A DNA stretch of 12,830 nt, taken from the NCBI GenBank assembly GCA_937871685.1, contig CALMOL010000291.1:1-12830 (forward strand), given 5' to 3'. Below the pieces are notes generated by a model, which was given only the letters and a program-made list of their open reading frames with translations, was not told where the DNA came from and did no database searches. The translations under genes and the position numbers were made by a program. Source of the DNA: an uncultured Verrucomicrobiota bacterium (GTDB taxonomy: Bacteria; Verrucomicrobiota; Verrucomicrobiia; Chthoniobacterales; SZAS-18). Of this stretch, positions 1 through 5,975 are shown in pieces. Each line of letters starts with the position of its first letter. Position 1 is the first letter of the stretch.

Positions 1-495
1 GTCCGCGCCGGCCGCCCCGGCCCGCCGGGCGCGCGCGCGGAGGAGGGCGGGGGAGGGCGTGCGGGCGAAGTCGTGCCACGAGAGCACCACGGCTTTCCCG
101 GCCGCCCGCGCGGCGGCGAGCACGGGCGCGAGGGCACCGACGGAGCGCAGCTCCACGTCCACCGCCGCCACGCCAGGGAGCGCGAGCGCGTCGAGCAAGC
201 GGCGTCCGCGCTCGCGCGGCGAAAGATCCCCCCGTCCGCCCTCGGCCGGATGCCGGGCGGTGACGAGCAGCGGGCGGCCCCCGGCGGCGAGCCGCGCCCA
301 GGTGGCGGCATCCGGCTGGTGTCCATCGAGACGCAGCTCCAGCCAGCCCGGCGGCGCGCCGGGCCGCAGGCGGAGCGCGGCGCGGCAAGAGGAGTCGTCA
401 TGCACCGTGCCGACGACGAGCGGGGCGGGGAAGAGCGCCGCGGCCAAGCCGCGGAGGCGCTTTGAATTTTCGCCGGGGCGCGGTTTACTGGGCAC
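1..495 (-). CDS. aroD: Type I 3-dehydroquinate dehydratase, 5' part only (runs off the left edge)
   Basis: This is the N-terminal part of a class I dehydroquinase, which dehydrates 3-dehydroquinate to 3-dehydroshikimate through a Schiff base in the cytoplasmic shikimate pathway. The minus-strand frame stays open to base 1 and shows the family signatures in order: PLVVGTVHDD, then LELRLDG, then PLLVTARHPAEGG (Arg codon at 253-255 and Glu codon at 241-243, matching the conserved Arg and Glu of the family), then VVLSWHDFARTPS with the catalytic His codon at 73-75. The Schiff-base lysine would lie beyond base 1, so catalytic completeness cannot be judged. No ATG is available. The GTG at 493-495 is used here; a TTG at 445-447 is an equally reasonable start that would remove 16 residues. 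Neither has a recognisable ribosome binding site. The gene is head to head with the sugar transferase gene, and nothing in the window links the two functionally. Family assignment is firm, the start is not. Confidence 0.82.
   Translation of the reverse strand, partial: MPSKPRPGENSKRLRGLAAALFPAPLVVGTVHDDSSCRAALRLRPGAPPGWLELRLDGHQPDAATWARLAAGGRPLLVTARHPAEGGRGDLSPRERGRRLLDALALPGVAAVDVELRSVGALAPVLAAARAAGKAVVLSWHDFARTPSPALLRARARRAGAAGAD
462..489 (+). promoter_or_regulatory. Candidate sigma70-type promoter for the sugar transferase
   Basis: TTGAAT at 462-467 and TTTACT at 484-489 are separated by 16 bp, with four of six consensus bases in each hexamer. This is one of few A/T-rich patches in the region. 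It would start transcription near 496, about 50 bases before the ATG at 547. It overlaps the presumed 5' end of the divergent aroD gene. It is a pattern match only. Confidence 0.3.
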
Positions 496-546
496 GTTTA
501 GAAGAATCGGGTCGTTGTTGCCGCGCGGCGACGCGGCCACCCGACC

Positions 547-1935
547 ATGCGCCAGCAGCAAGCCCTCAACAATCAGCTCCAGCAGTTCGTGGACGCGTTC
601 CTGCTGCTGGTGGCGTTTTGGGGCGCGCACGCCCTGCGCACGGCGGCGACGTGGTGGTTCAACCTCGACTCGCAGATCCCCCCCTTCGGCGAGCACCTGT
701 GGATGATCCTGGTCATCATGCCCTTCGGGCCGCTGATGCTGGAGGTGCAGGGGTTCTACCAGCACCCGCTGCAGAAGAACCCGCTGCGCTCGCTCTCCCA
801 GATCCTCCGGTCGCTGGTTTGGATGGGGCTGCTCGTCGGCGTGTGCGTGATGTTCCTGCGCCTCGCGCTGCCCTCGCGTGCCGTGCTCATCCTCTTCGTG
901 GTGCTCGGCACGCTGCTGCTGCTCGGGAAGGACTACCTGCGCCACCTGCGCGCCTCGCACCAGGCGGCGCACGGCCAGCTTTCCGAGCCGATCATCGTCG
1001 CGGGCCTGCCGGCGGACATGGCGCGGCTGGAGGCGTCGTTCACCCCGGCGCAGCGGCTTCAGCTTGAGGTGGTCGGGCGGCACGACATTTCCGCGCAGCC
1101 CGTCACCGACTTGGTGGAGGCGCTGCATCGCCACGCCGTCACGCGCGTGATGATCGCAGCCGGCGCCGGCCAGCTCGACCGCGTGCAGGAAACGGTGGAG
1201 GCCTGCGAGATCGAGGGCGTGGAGGCGTGGCTAGTGGCCGACTTCATCAAGACGGCCATCGCGCGCCCGGCCTTCGACTCGCTAGGCGACCGGCCGATGC
1301 TCGTCTTCCGCACCACGCCGGACGCCTCGTGGGAGCTCTACGCCAAGCGCGCCATGGACGTGGCCGGCTCGCTCGTGGGCCTCCTCGTGCTCTCGCCGGT
1401 GCTGCTCGCGGTGGCCGCGGCGGTGCGGCTCACGTCCAGGGGGTCGGCGGTCTTCACGCAGCAGCGCGCCGGGCTGCACGGGCGGCCGTTCACGATGTAT
1501 AAGTTCCGCTCGATGGTCTCGGGCGCGGAGACCCAGCGTGATGGACTCGAGGGGCAGAACGAGATGGAAGGCCCGGTCTTCAAGATCGACCGCGACCCGC
1601 GCGTCACGCCGCTGGGCCGCTGGCTGCGCCGCACCTCGCTCGACGAGCTGCCGCAGCTTTGGAACGTGCTGAGCGGCGACATGAGCCTCGTCGGCCCACG
1701 GCCGCTGCCGCTCTACGAGGTGGAGAAGTTCGGCTCGCGCGCGCAGCGCCGCCGCCTTTCCGTGAAGCCCGGCCTGACTTGCCTGTGGCAAGTTTCCGGC
1801 CGCAACGAGATCACCGATTGGAACGAGTGGGTCCGCCTGGACCTCGCCTACATCGACAACTGGTCGCTGTGGCTGGACGTGCGCATCCTGCTCAAGACCG
1901 TGCCCGTGGTGCTCTTCGGCTCGGGCGCGAAATAA
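547..1935 (+). CDS. Undecaprenyl-phosphate sugar phosphotransferase (exopolysaccharide biosynthesis polyprenyl glycosylphosphotransferase)
   Basis: A 462-residue membrane enzyme of the polyprenyl-phosphate hexose-1-phosphate transferase family (WcaJ/WbaP-like). It moves a sugar-1-phosphate from a nucleotide sugar onto undecaprenyl phosphate, the first membrane step of exopolysaccharide or O-antigen repeat synthesis. Four hydrophobic segments lie near residues 11-30, 51-68, 87-107 and 112-127, followed by a soluble region (about 145-260) in the position of the CoA-binding-like domain of long family members. The C-terminal transferase domain (about 265-462) has a hydrophobic stretch with a central SPVLL proline, as in the re-entrant helix, then KFRSM (319-323), the Asp-Glu pair in LDELPQ (D366, E367), VGPRP (382-386) and KPGLTCLWQVSGR (407-419). 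The ATG at 547 fits the family's usual N-terminus; no Shine-Dalgarno sequence precedes it. No other polysaccharide genes are in the window, so the sugar cannot be inferred. It ends 9 bp from the convergent Uma2 gene. Confidence 0.93.
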   Translation: MRQQQALNNQLQQFVDAFLLLVAFWGAHALRTAATWWFNLDSQIPPFGEHLWMILVIMPFGPLMLEVQGFYQHPLQKNPLRSLSQILRSLVWMGLLVGVCVMFLRLALPSRAVLILFVVLGTLLLLGKDYLRHLRASHQAAHGQLSEPIIVAGLPADMARLEASFTPAQRLQLEVVGRHDISAQPVTDLVEALHRHAVTRVMIAAGAGQLDRVQETVEACEIEGVEAWLVADFIKTAIARPAFDSLGDRPMLVFRTTPDASWELYAKRAMDVAGSLVGLLVLSPVLLAVAAAVRLTSRGSAVFTQQRAGLHGRPFTMYKFRSMVSGAETQRDGLEGQNEMEGPVFKIDRDPRVTPLGRWLRRTSLDELPQLWNVLSGDMSLVGPRPLPLYEVEKFGSRAQRRRLSVKPGLTCLWQVSGRNEITDWNEWVRLDLAYIDNWSLWLDVRILLKTVPVVLFGSGAK

Positions 1936-1944
1936 AAAGCCGGT

Positions 1945-2628
1945 TCACGGCAGCCGCGGCAACAAGTCACGCGCCGGGAAGGACACGTCGGGAAACGCTT
2001 GGCAGGACACCATCTCGTCGCCCTGCCGCACATGGGTCTCGGCATGGGAATCGCCGGCCGGCGCGCGGAAGATTTCCACACAGTCATCGCGGAGGTTCAC
2101 GATCCACACTTCACGGATGCCGGCGCGGGCGTAGGCGCGCAGCTTCCGGCCGCGGTTGAAGCGCAGGGTGGAATCGGAAATCTCAATCACGAGGAAAGAG
2201 TCCTCGTTCCGCGGGTGCCGTGCCAAGTTTTCCGCCGCGTCCGGCTGGAGCAGGACGATGTCAGGCTGCGGCTCGGAAAGTTCATCCAGATGCACCGGCA
2301 GCTGCGGGCTGACCACGTAGCGTCCCCGTGCGCGCTCGGTGAACAAGCGCGTGCAGCGGCGAACGGCCACGGAGTGAAGGATGCCGATGGGAGACATGGT
2401 GAAGATTTCCCCGTCCAGAAGTTCCACGCGGTCCTCGGGCTCGAAGAACTCCAGCTCATCCAGCCGATGGTATTCCTCCGCGGTGAAACGCCACGAAGGC
2501 GAGGAGCCTGCCTCCGCACACGCATTCACGGGAACGAATCCCAAATCCTCGAGACGGCGATGCTGCTCCGCGGTGAAACGGTAGGACCGCGGCAGCACTT
2601 CCGGCGGCGGGGCGGCGAGCGCGCTCAT
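1945..2628 (-). CDS. Uma2 family protein (DUF820, PD-(D/E)XK nuclease fold)
   Basis: A 227-residue protein of the Uma2/DUF820 family, a group with a restriction-endonuclease-like fold that is abundant in cyanobacteria and the PVC group and whose biological role is mostly unknown. The core is typical: WRFTAEEYHRLDEL followed by RVELLDGEIF (46-76), PQPDIVLL with D123, FLVIEISDST with E149, then RKLRAYARAGIREVWIVNL with K162. D123, E149 and K162 occupy the expected metal-binding PD-(D/E)XK positions; N158 stands where many members have Asp. The ATG at 2626-2628 is chosen; an open extension to 2670 would overlap the end of the upstream ATPase gene and does not look like protein. Residues 16-31 and 46-61 are a diverged duplication of the YxFTAE...RL motif, so the N-terminus is longer than usual. 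It lies 42 bp downstream of the HerA-like gene on the same strand and is probably cotranscribed. The family is clear, the function is not. Confidence 0.88.
   Translation of the reverse strand: MSALAAPPPEVLPRSYRFTAEQHRRLEDLGFVPVNACAEAGSSPSWRFTAEEYHRLDELEFFEPEDRVELLDGEIFTMSPIGILHSVAVRRCTRLFTERARGRYVVSPQLPVHLDELSEPQPDIVLLQPDAAENLARHPRNEDSFLVIEISDSTLRFNRGRKLRAYARAGIREVWIVNLRDDCVEIFRAPAGDSHAETHVRQGDEMVSCQAFPDVSFPARDLLPRLP
2446..2583 (-). repeat. Duplicated FTAE-box at the N-terminus of the Uma2 protein
   Basis: Codons 16-31 (2536-2583) and 46-61 (2446-2493) of the Uma2 gene encode YRFTAEQHRRLEDLGF and WRFTAEEYHRLDELEF, identical at 9 of 16 residues. The two copies share a 15-base word (CTCCGCGGTGAAACG on the plus strand), which points to a partial tandem duplication with about 30 intervening codons. 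Most Uma2 proteins that I know have a single such box. Confidence 0.6.
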
Positions 2629-2670
2629 GGTCCACGCTAAGGTCTCACTCGCATCGCGGCAAACCGGCAC

Positions 2671-3993
2671 TCACCGCCGCCGGCCGCCGCCGAAGATGGA
2701 GCCGAGCACGCCGCGGGCGCGCAGGATCTCGAAGGCGGACTCGCGGTCCACGGCGTCCTCGTATTTGCCGAACACGCGCGAGTTCTCCACGATCTTCGTC
2801 CGTTCCTCGTCCGTGATCGGCCCCAGGCGCGACATCGGCGGGCGGCACAGCACGCGCTCCACCGGCGTGGGCCGGCCCTGGTCGTCGAGCACCGACACGA
2901 GCGCCTCGCCCACGGCCAGCTCGGTGATCACCGTGGCGGTGTCGAGCGCCGGATTCGCGCGGAAGGTCTGCGCGGCGGTGCGCACGGCGGCTTGGTCGCG
3001 CGGCGTGAAGGCGCGCAGCGCGTGCTGCACGCGGTGGCCGAGCTGGCCGAGCACCGTGTCCGGCACGTCGAGCGGGCTCTGGGTCACGAAATACACGCCC
3101 ACGCCCTTCGAGCGGATCAGGCGCACCACCTGCTCGATGCGGTCCACGAGCGACTTGGGCGCGTCGTTGAAGAGCAGATGCGCCTCGTCGAAGAAGAACA
3201 CGAGCCGCGGCAGGTCGCGGTCGCCCACCTCGTCGAGCTTCTCGAAGAGCTCCGAAAGCATCCATAGCAGGAAGGTGGAATACAGCCGCGTGTCCGCAAG
3301 CACGCCCGTGGCGTCCAGCACGCTGACGATGCCGCGGCCGCGGTTGTCCTGCGCGATGAACTCGCGCACGTCCAGCGCCGGCTCGCCGAAGAATTTCTCC
3401 CCGCCCGCGTCCTGGAGCGAGGCGAGCTTGCGCTGGAGTGCCCCCACGGTGGTCTTGGAAATGTTGCCGTGCGTGGCGAGCAGCTCGCTCGCGTGCTCGC
3501 TCATCGCCGTGAGCATCGCGCGCAGGTCCTTCATGTCGAGGAGCAGCATCTTTTGCTCGTCGGCGATGCGAAAGGCGATCTCCAGCACGCCCTGCTGCAC
3601 GTCGTTCAGGTCCATCAGCCGCCCGAGCAGCACCGGCCCCATCTCCGAGATCGTGGTGCGGATCGGGTGCCCTTTCTTGCCGAGCAAATCCCAAAACACC
3701 ACCGGCGACGCCATTGGCTCGAACGGCCCCGCCTTGATTGCCGCCAGCCGCTCCTCGATCCGCGCCGACGCCGTCCCCGCCAGCGCGAGCCCGGCGAGAT
3801 CCCCCTTCACGTCCGCGGTGAACACCGGCACGCCGAGCGCCGAGAATCCCTGCGCGAGCGCCTGGAGCGTGACCGATTTCCCCGTGCCCGTGGCCCCCGC
3901 GATGAGGCCGTGCCGATTGGACATGCGTCCCAGCATGGCGACGGGCTTGCCGTCCGCGGTGGCACCGATGGGAATGAGGGCGGGATCAGGCAT
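2671..3993 (-). CDS. HerA-like ATPase, DUF853/YjgR family
   Basis: A 440-residue P-loop ATPase of the HerA/FtsK superfamily, closest in pattern to the DUF853 (YjgR) group. Family members are predicted DNA-translocating hexameric ATPases; the cellular role of YjgR itself is unsettled. The start MPDPALIPIGATADG is typical of the group, followed by Walker A GATGTGKS (33-40), FTADVKGDL (58-66), Walker B LVFFFDEAHLLF (264-275), a sensor-like YFVTQSPLDVPDTVLGQLG (301-319) and HRVQHALRAFTPRDQ (320-334), where HerA proteins keep an arginine finger. The C-terminus ends in GGGRRR. Length is slightly under that of E. coli YjgR (about 500). The ATG at 3991-3993 is preferred because the upstream extension to 4296 is low-complexity and overlaps the divergent DUF5713 gene. 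No Shine-Dalgarno sequence is visible. The Uma2 gene follows after 42 bp, giving a HerA-like ATPase plus nuclease-fold pair. Confidence 0.9.
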   Translation of the reverse strand: MPDPALIPIGATADGKPVAMLGRMSNRHGLIAGATGTGKSVTLQALAQGFSALGVPVFTADVKGDLAGLALAGTASARIEERLAAIKAGPFEPMASPVVFWDLLGKKGHPIRTTISEMGPVLLGRLMDLNDVQQGVLEIAFRIADEQKMLLLDMKDLRAMLTAMSEHASELLATHGNISKTTVGALQRKLASLQDAGGEKFFGEPALDVREFIAQDNRGRGIVSVLDATGVLADTRLYSTFLLWMLSELFEKLDEVGDRDLPRLVFFFDEAHLLFNDAPKSLVDRIEQVVRLIRSKGVGVYFVTQSPLDVPDTVLGQLGHRVQHALRAFTPRDQAAVRTAAQTFRANPALDTATVITELAVGEALVSVLDDQGRPTPVERVLCRPPMSRLGPITDEERTKIVENSRVFGKYEDAVDRESAFEILRARGVLGSIFGGGRRR

Positions 3994-4083
3994 GGGAGCA
4001 ATGGGAGGAGTCACGGAACCGAGCGCCACCCCGCGCCGCGGCGCAAGGAAAATCAACGTTGGCCGCCAGGGTGTCCGGCCCCC

Positions 4084-4125
4084 GCCGCGCGGCGCCTTTG
4101 CCCTCGCGGGCAAACCGGGTTGCCC
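4084..4125. promoter_or_regulatory. Cluster of short inverted repeats in a divergent intergenic region
   Basis: Between the ATPase gene (-) and the DUF5713 gene (+), GCCGCGCGGC (4084-4093) is a perfect palindrome. TTTGCCC (4097-4103) pairs perfectly with GGGCAAA (4108-4114) across a TCGC loop. GGGCAA (4108-4113) can instead pair with TTGCCC (4120-4125). Two hairpins sharing one arm cannot both form, so this could be an attenuator-like leader for either gene, or simply a dyad operator. There is no T-tract. GC-rich DNA yields chance dyads easily, but the A/T-containing TTTGCCC stem is less expected. Confidence 0.3.
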
Positions 4126-4202
4126 CCCGCCAAGCCGCCGCTCACCCTCCACCCATACCCATTGCAAATGATGCCCTGAAAAACCACGCCTTCCTTCAAT
4201 CC

Positions 4203-4493
4203 ATGTTCGCGGACAGCTATTACCCCGGCTTCCTAGTGGAAAAGGGAAGGCAGATTTTGGTTCGCCTATGCGAATCCATCGAGGCGCAAAAGCCACTGAA
4301 TGAAGAAGGTTTCCTGCGGATCACGCACGCGGCCACGCGCGAGTTCAACCTTCTTGGAGAAGAGCTCGAGCAAAACGACAGCGAACTGGAGACGGTCGCC
4401 CGCGAGGCGATCACGGAAGAGTTCGATCTCATCGCCAAATCCTACAGCTTCGATGTGGACGTCGAGGAATTGATCGCGCCGCGCGAATGGTGA
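4203..4493 (+). CDS. DUF5713 family protein
   Basis: A small acidic cytoplasmic protein of the DUF5713 family, which has no known function. With the first in-frame ATG it has 96 residues. The recognisable segments are YYPGFLVEKGRQILVRLCE, RITHAATREFNLL and a C-terminal DVEELIAPREW, matching what I remember of the family. The real start may lie upstream: the in-frame codons before the ATG read ANDALKNHAFLQS, which looks like conserved family sequence, yet the only possible starts there are ATT at 4161 or CTG at 4176. Further upstream the frame is Pro/Ala/Arg-rich and unlikely to be coding. Composition is more A/T-rich than the neighbours at the codon level. It is divergent from the ATPase gene and convergent with the DUF5069 gene. 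Family call is fairly confident; start and role are open. Confidence 0.78.
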   Translation: MFADSYYPGFLVEKGRQILVRLCESIEAQKPLNEEGFLRITHAATREFNLLGEELEQNDSELETVAREAITEEFDLIAKSYSFDVDVEELIAPREW

Positions 4494-4511
4494 GGGGAAA
4501 AACGACCATCC

Positions 4512-4532
4512 CGGGCTTGCGGAGGTAGCCCG
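4512..4532. terminator. Weak hairpin between convergent DUF5713 and DUF5069 genes
   Basis: CGGGCT (4512-4517) pairs perfectly with AGCCCG (4527-4532) around a nine-base loop, 19 bp after the DUF5713 stop codon. There is no following T-run on either strand, so intrinsic termination is only a possibility. It is the best candidate structure in the 109-bp gap. Confidence 0.22.
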
Positions 4533-4602
4533 TGGCTCCGCCGCGGCTGGATGCTTCCGGGCATGAGGCGCCGCTTTCCAGGCGACACAGATCAACCGGC
4601 TT

Positions 4603-5019
4603 TCAGCTCCCGGCCGGCCATTCGTCGCCCTCGATCAGGTCGAAGATCGTTTCCACGTTCTCCAGACGGGCATACAGCGTCGGGCGAATCTGGTTGAATC
4701 GCTCGGCCATCGGGAAGCCGGGGCGGCCGAGTTGCTCGGCCAGCGCGTTCCACTGCGCGACGTGCTCGGGCTTGGCCGTGGGCAGGCGCTGGAACCACGC
4801 GCCGAAGTCCGCGGCCTCGGGATGGAGCCGCACGGCGTCGAGCGCGTCGTCCTTGGACAGGGCGAAGTGCGCGAGGAAATAATGGTCCACGCTGTCCGGC
4901 GCGCAGAAGCGCGCGGCGTAGTCCGGCGGCAGCTCGCCGGCCTGCATCTGCCGCGCCTTGGCGAGGAAGCGGGGCAGCCACATGCAATCGGCCAGGCGTT
5001 CGCGCGGGGAAGGGAGCAT
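4603..5019 (-). CDS. DUF5069 domain-containing protein
   Basis: A 138-residue cytoplasmic protein of the DUF5069 family, seen mainly in Verrucomicrobiota and relatives, function unknown. Visible family features are the early WLPRFLAKARQMQAGELP segment, then YAARFCAPDSVDHYFLAHF, then a tryptophan-containing FGAWFQRLP and a closing helix-rich region ending EGDEWPAGS. The ATG at 5017-5019 is chosen because residues from there on look conserved; the same frame stays open far upstream, but only as the antisense of the carbonic anhydrase gene. The 84 bp between this start and the carbonic anhydrase start must hold both divergent promoters. No ribosome binding site is visible. No catalytic residues can be assigned. 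Confidence 0.8.
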   Translation of the reverse strand: MLPSPRERLADCMWLPRFLAKARQMQAGELPPDYAARFCAPDSVDHYFLAHFALSKDDALDAVRLHPEAADFGAWFQRLPTAKPEHVAQWNALAEQLGRPGFPMAERFNQIRPTLYARLENVETIFDLIEGDEWPAGS

Positions 5020-5062
5020 GGCGGAGATTGCGCGGCGCCGCCGCGCGGCGCAACGGCGCGAT

Positions 5063-5091
5063 TCGATTCCCGCGCGCCGGCCGGCTATGGT
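5063..5091 (+). promoter_or_regulatory. Candidate promoter very close to the carbonic anhydrase start
   Basis: TATGGT at 5086-5091 is a four-of-six match to the -10 consensus and begins 18 bp before the ATG at 5104. TCGATT at 5063-5068 lies 17 bp upstream as a poor -35. A start site six or seven bases after the -10 would leave an RNA leader of roughly 5-7 bases, which is too short for a Shine-Dalgarno sequence. Pattern match only. Confidence 0.32.
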
Positions 5092-5103
5092 GCGCGCCCT
5101 TCC

Positions 5104-5745
5104 ATGCGATCCCTCTCCCACCTCTTCGAGAAAAACCGCGCCTGGTCCGAGCGGATGCACGCGCGTCGGCCGGACTTTTTCCTGGAACTCTCGCGCCAGC
5201 AGTCGCCGCGCTACCTGTGGATCGGCTGCTCGGACTCGCGCGTGCCGGCCAACCAGATCGTGGACCTGCCGCCCGGCGAGATCTTCGTCCACCGCAACAT
5301 CGCCAACCTCGTGGTGCACACGGACCTGAACTGCCTGTCCGTGATGCAGTTCGCGGTGGACGTGCTGAAGGTGGAGCACGTCATCGTGTGCGGCCACTAC
5401 GGCTGCGGCGGCGTCCACGCCGCCTTGCACGGCGCGCGCGTCGGCCTGTGCGACAACTGGCTGCGCCACGTCCAGGACGTGCGCGACAAGCACCACGCCG
5501 GACTCGGCGCCGCGACCGACGAGGCCGCCCACGACAAATTGAGCGAGCTGAACGTGATCGAGCAGGTGGCCAACGTGTGCCAGACCACCATCGTGCGCGA
5601 CGCGTGGGAGAGCGGCCAGGCGCTCACCATCCACGGCTGGATCTACGGCCTGCGCGACGGCCGGCTGCGCGACTTGAACATGACGATCACCGGCCCGGAC
5701 GAAGCGCTGCCCATATATCGGGCGGCCATCGCCGCGCTGACTTGA
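5104..5745 (+). CDS. can: Beta-class carbonic anhydrase
   Basis: A 213-residue zinc enzyme that interconverts CO2 and bicarbonate in the cytoplasm, supplying bicarbonate for carboxylations and helping pH control. The metal site is complete: C42 and D44-x-R46 in GCSDSRVPANQI (41-52), and H98 and C101 in CGHYGCGG (96-103). These numbers coincide with the E. coli Can ligands. EIFVHRNIANLV (59-70) and the C-terminal IHGWIYGLRDGRL (176-188) are also family hallmarks. Length is close to the 220 residues of E. coli Can. The ATG at 5104 gives the family's usual MRSLSHLFEKNRAW N-terminus. It is a stand-alone gene with no bicarbonate transporter beside it. A possible 55-aa ORF starts within its stop codon (TGATG). 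Confidence 0.95.
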   Translation: MRSLSHLFEKNRAWSERMHARRPDFFLELSRQQSPRYLWIGCSDSRVPANQIVDLPPGEIFVHRNIANLVVHTDLNCLSVMQFAVDVLKVEHVIVCGHYGCGGVHAALHGARVGLCDNWLRHVQDVRDKHHAGLGAATDEAAHDKLSELNVIEQVANVCQTTIVRDAWESGQALTIHGWIYGLRDGRLRDLNMTITGPDEALPIYRAAIAALT

Positions 5746-5912
5746 TGGATGACCTGGGCGGCAGTCTTGCGCTGGAAAATGCTTGCCTCGCCGTGGCCGG
5801 CGAGTTGTTCTCCCCTGCGCCCGGCGACGGTCCCCGCGCAGCCGTCCAGGGCCAAGGCAAACCCACGACGAGCGCAGTGGCCAAGTGGCTTTCCAGCGGT
5901 GATTCAAATTGA
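5745..5912 (+). CDS. Possible small ORF overlapping the carbonic anhydrase stop codon
   Basis: The sequence TGATG at 5743-5747 holds the carbonic anhydrase stop and an ATG for a 55-codon frame beginning MDDLGGSLALENACLAVAGE and ending AVAKWLSSGDSN. Stop-start overlap is the usual geometry of translational coupling, and the amino-acid mix is less Arg/Pro-dominated than that of chance frames in this DNA. I recognise no family. The remaining bases to the STAND gene (5913-5975) show no clear promoter. It may be noncoding; without it, 5746-5975 is a gene-free spacer. Confidence 0.25.
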   Translation: MDDLGGSLALENACLAVAGELFSPAPGDGPRAAVQGQGKPTTSAVAKWLSSGDSN

Positions 5913-5975
5913 CGGCGCGCGGCCGAATCGGCAATGAGTGGCCGGGTCGAGGATTAACCGCGCAGCTTGCTGGTC

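Noticed and set aside
59..706. Plus-strand open frame across the aroD and sugar transferase starts
   Set aside because: Ser/Arg-rich low-complexity product; the minus strand encodes recognisable dehydroquinase motifs over the same bases.
4033..4044. Perfect 12-bp palindrome GCGCCGCGGCGC as an operator
   Set aside because: Pure G/C palindromes of this length are expected by chance in DNA this GC-rich; nothing else supports it.
2627..4171. 514-codon plus-strand open frame opposite the HerA-like gene
   Set aside because: Ser/Arg-rich with no motif; antisense shadow of a well-supported ATPase gene.
5020..5934. Upstream extension of the DUF5069 frame on the minus strand
   Set aside because: It covers the whole carbonic anhydrase gene in antisense and begins far from any conserved sequence; the ATG at 5019 is adequate.
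5909..5937. TTGACG-containing promoter for the STAND gene
   Set aside because: The -35-like hexamer is good, but no acceptable -10 is found at 16-18 bp spacing.
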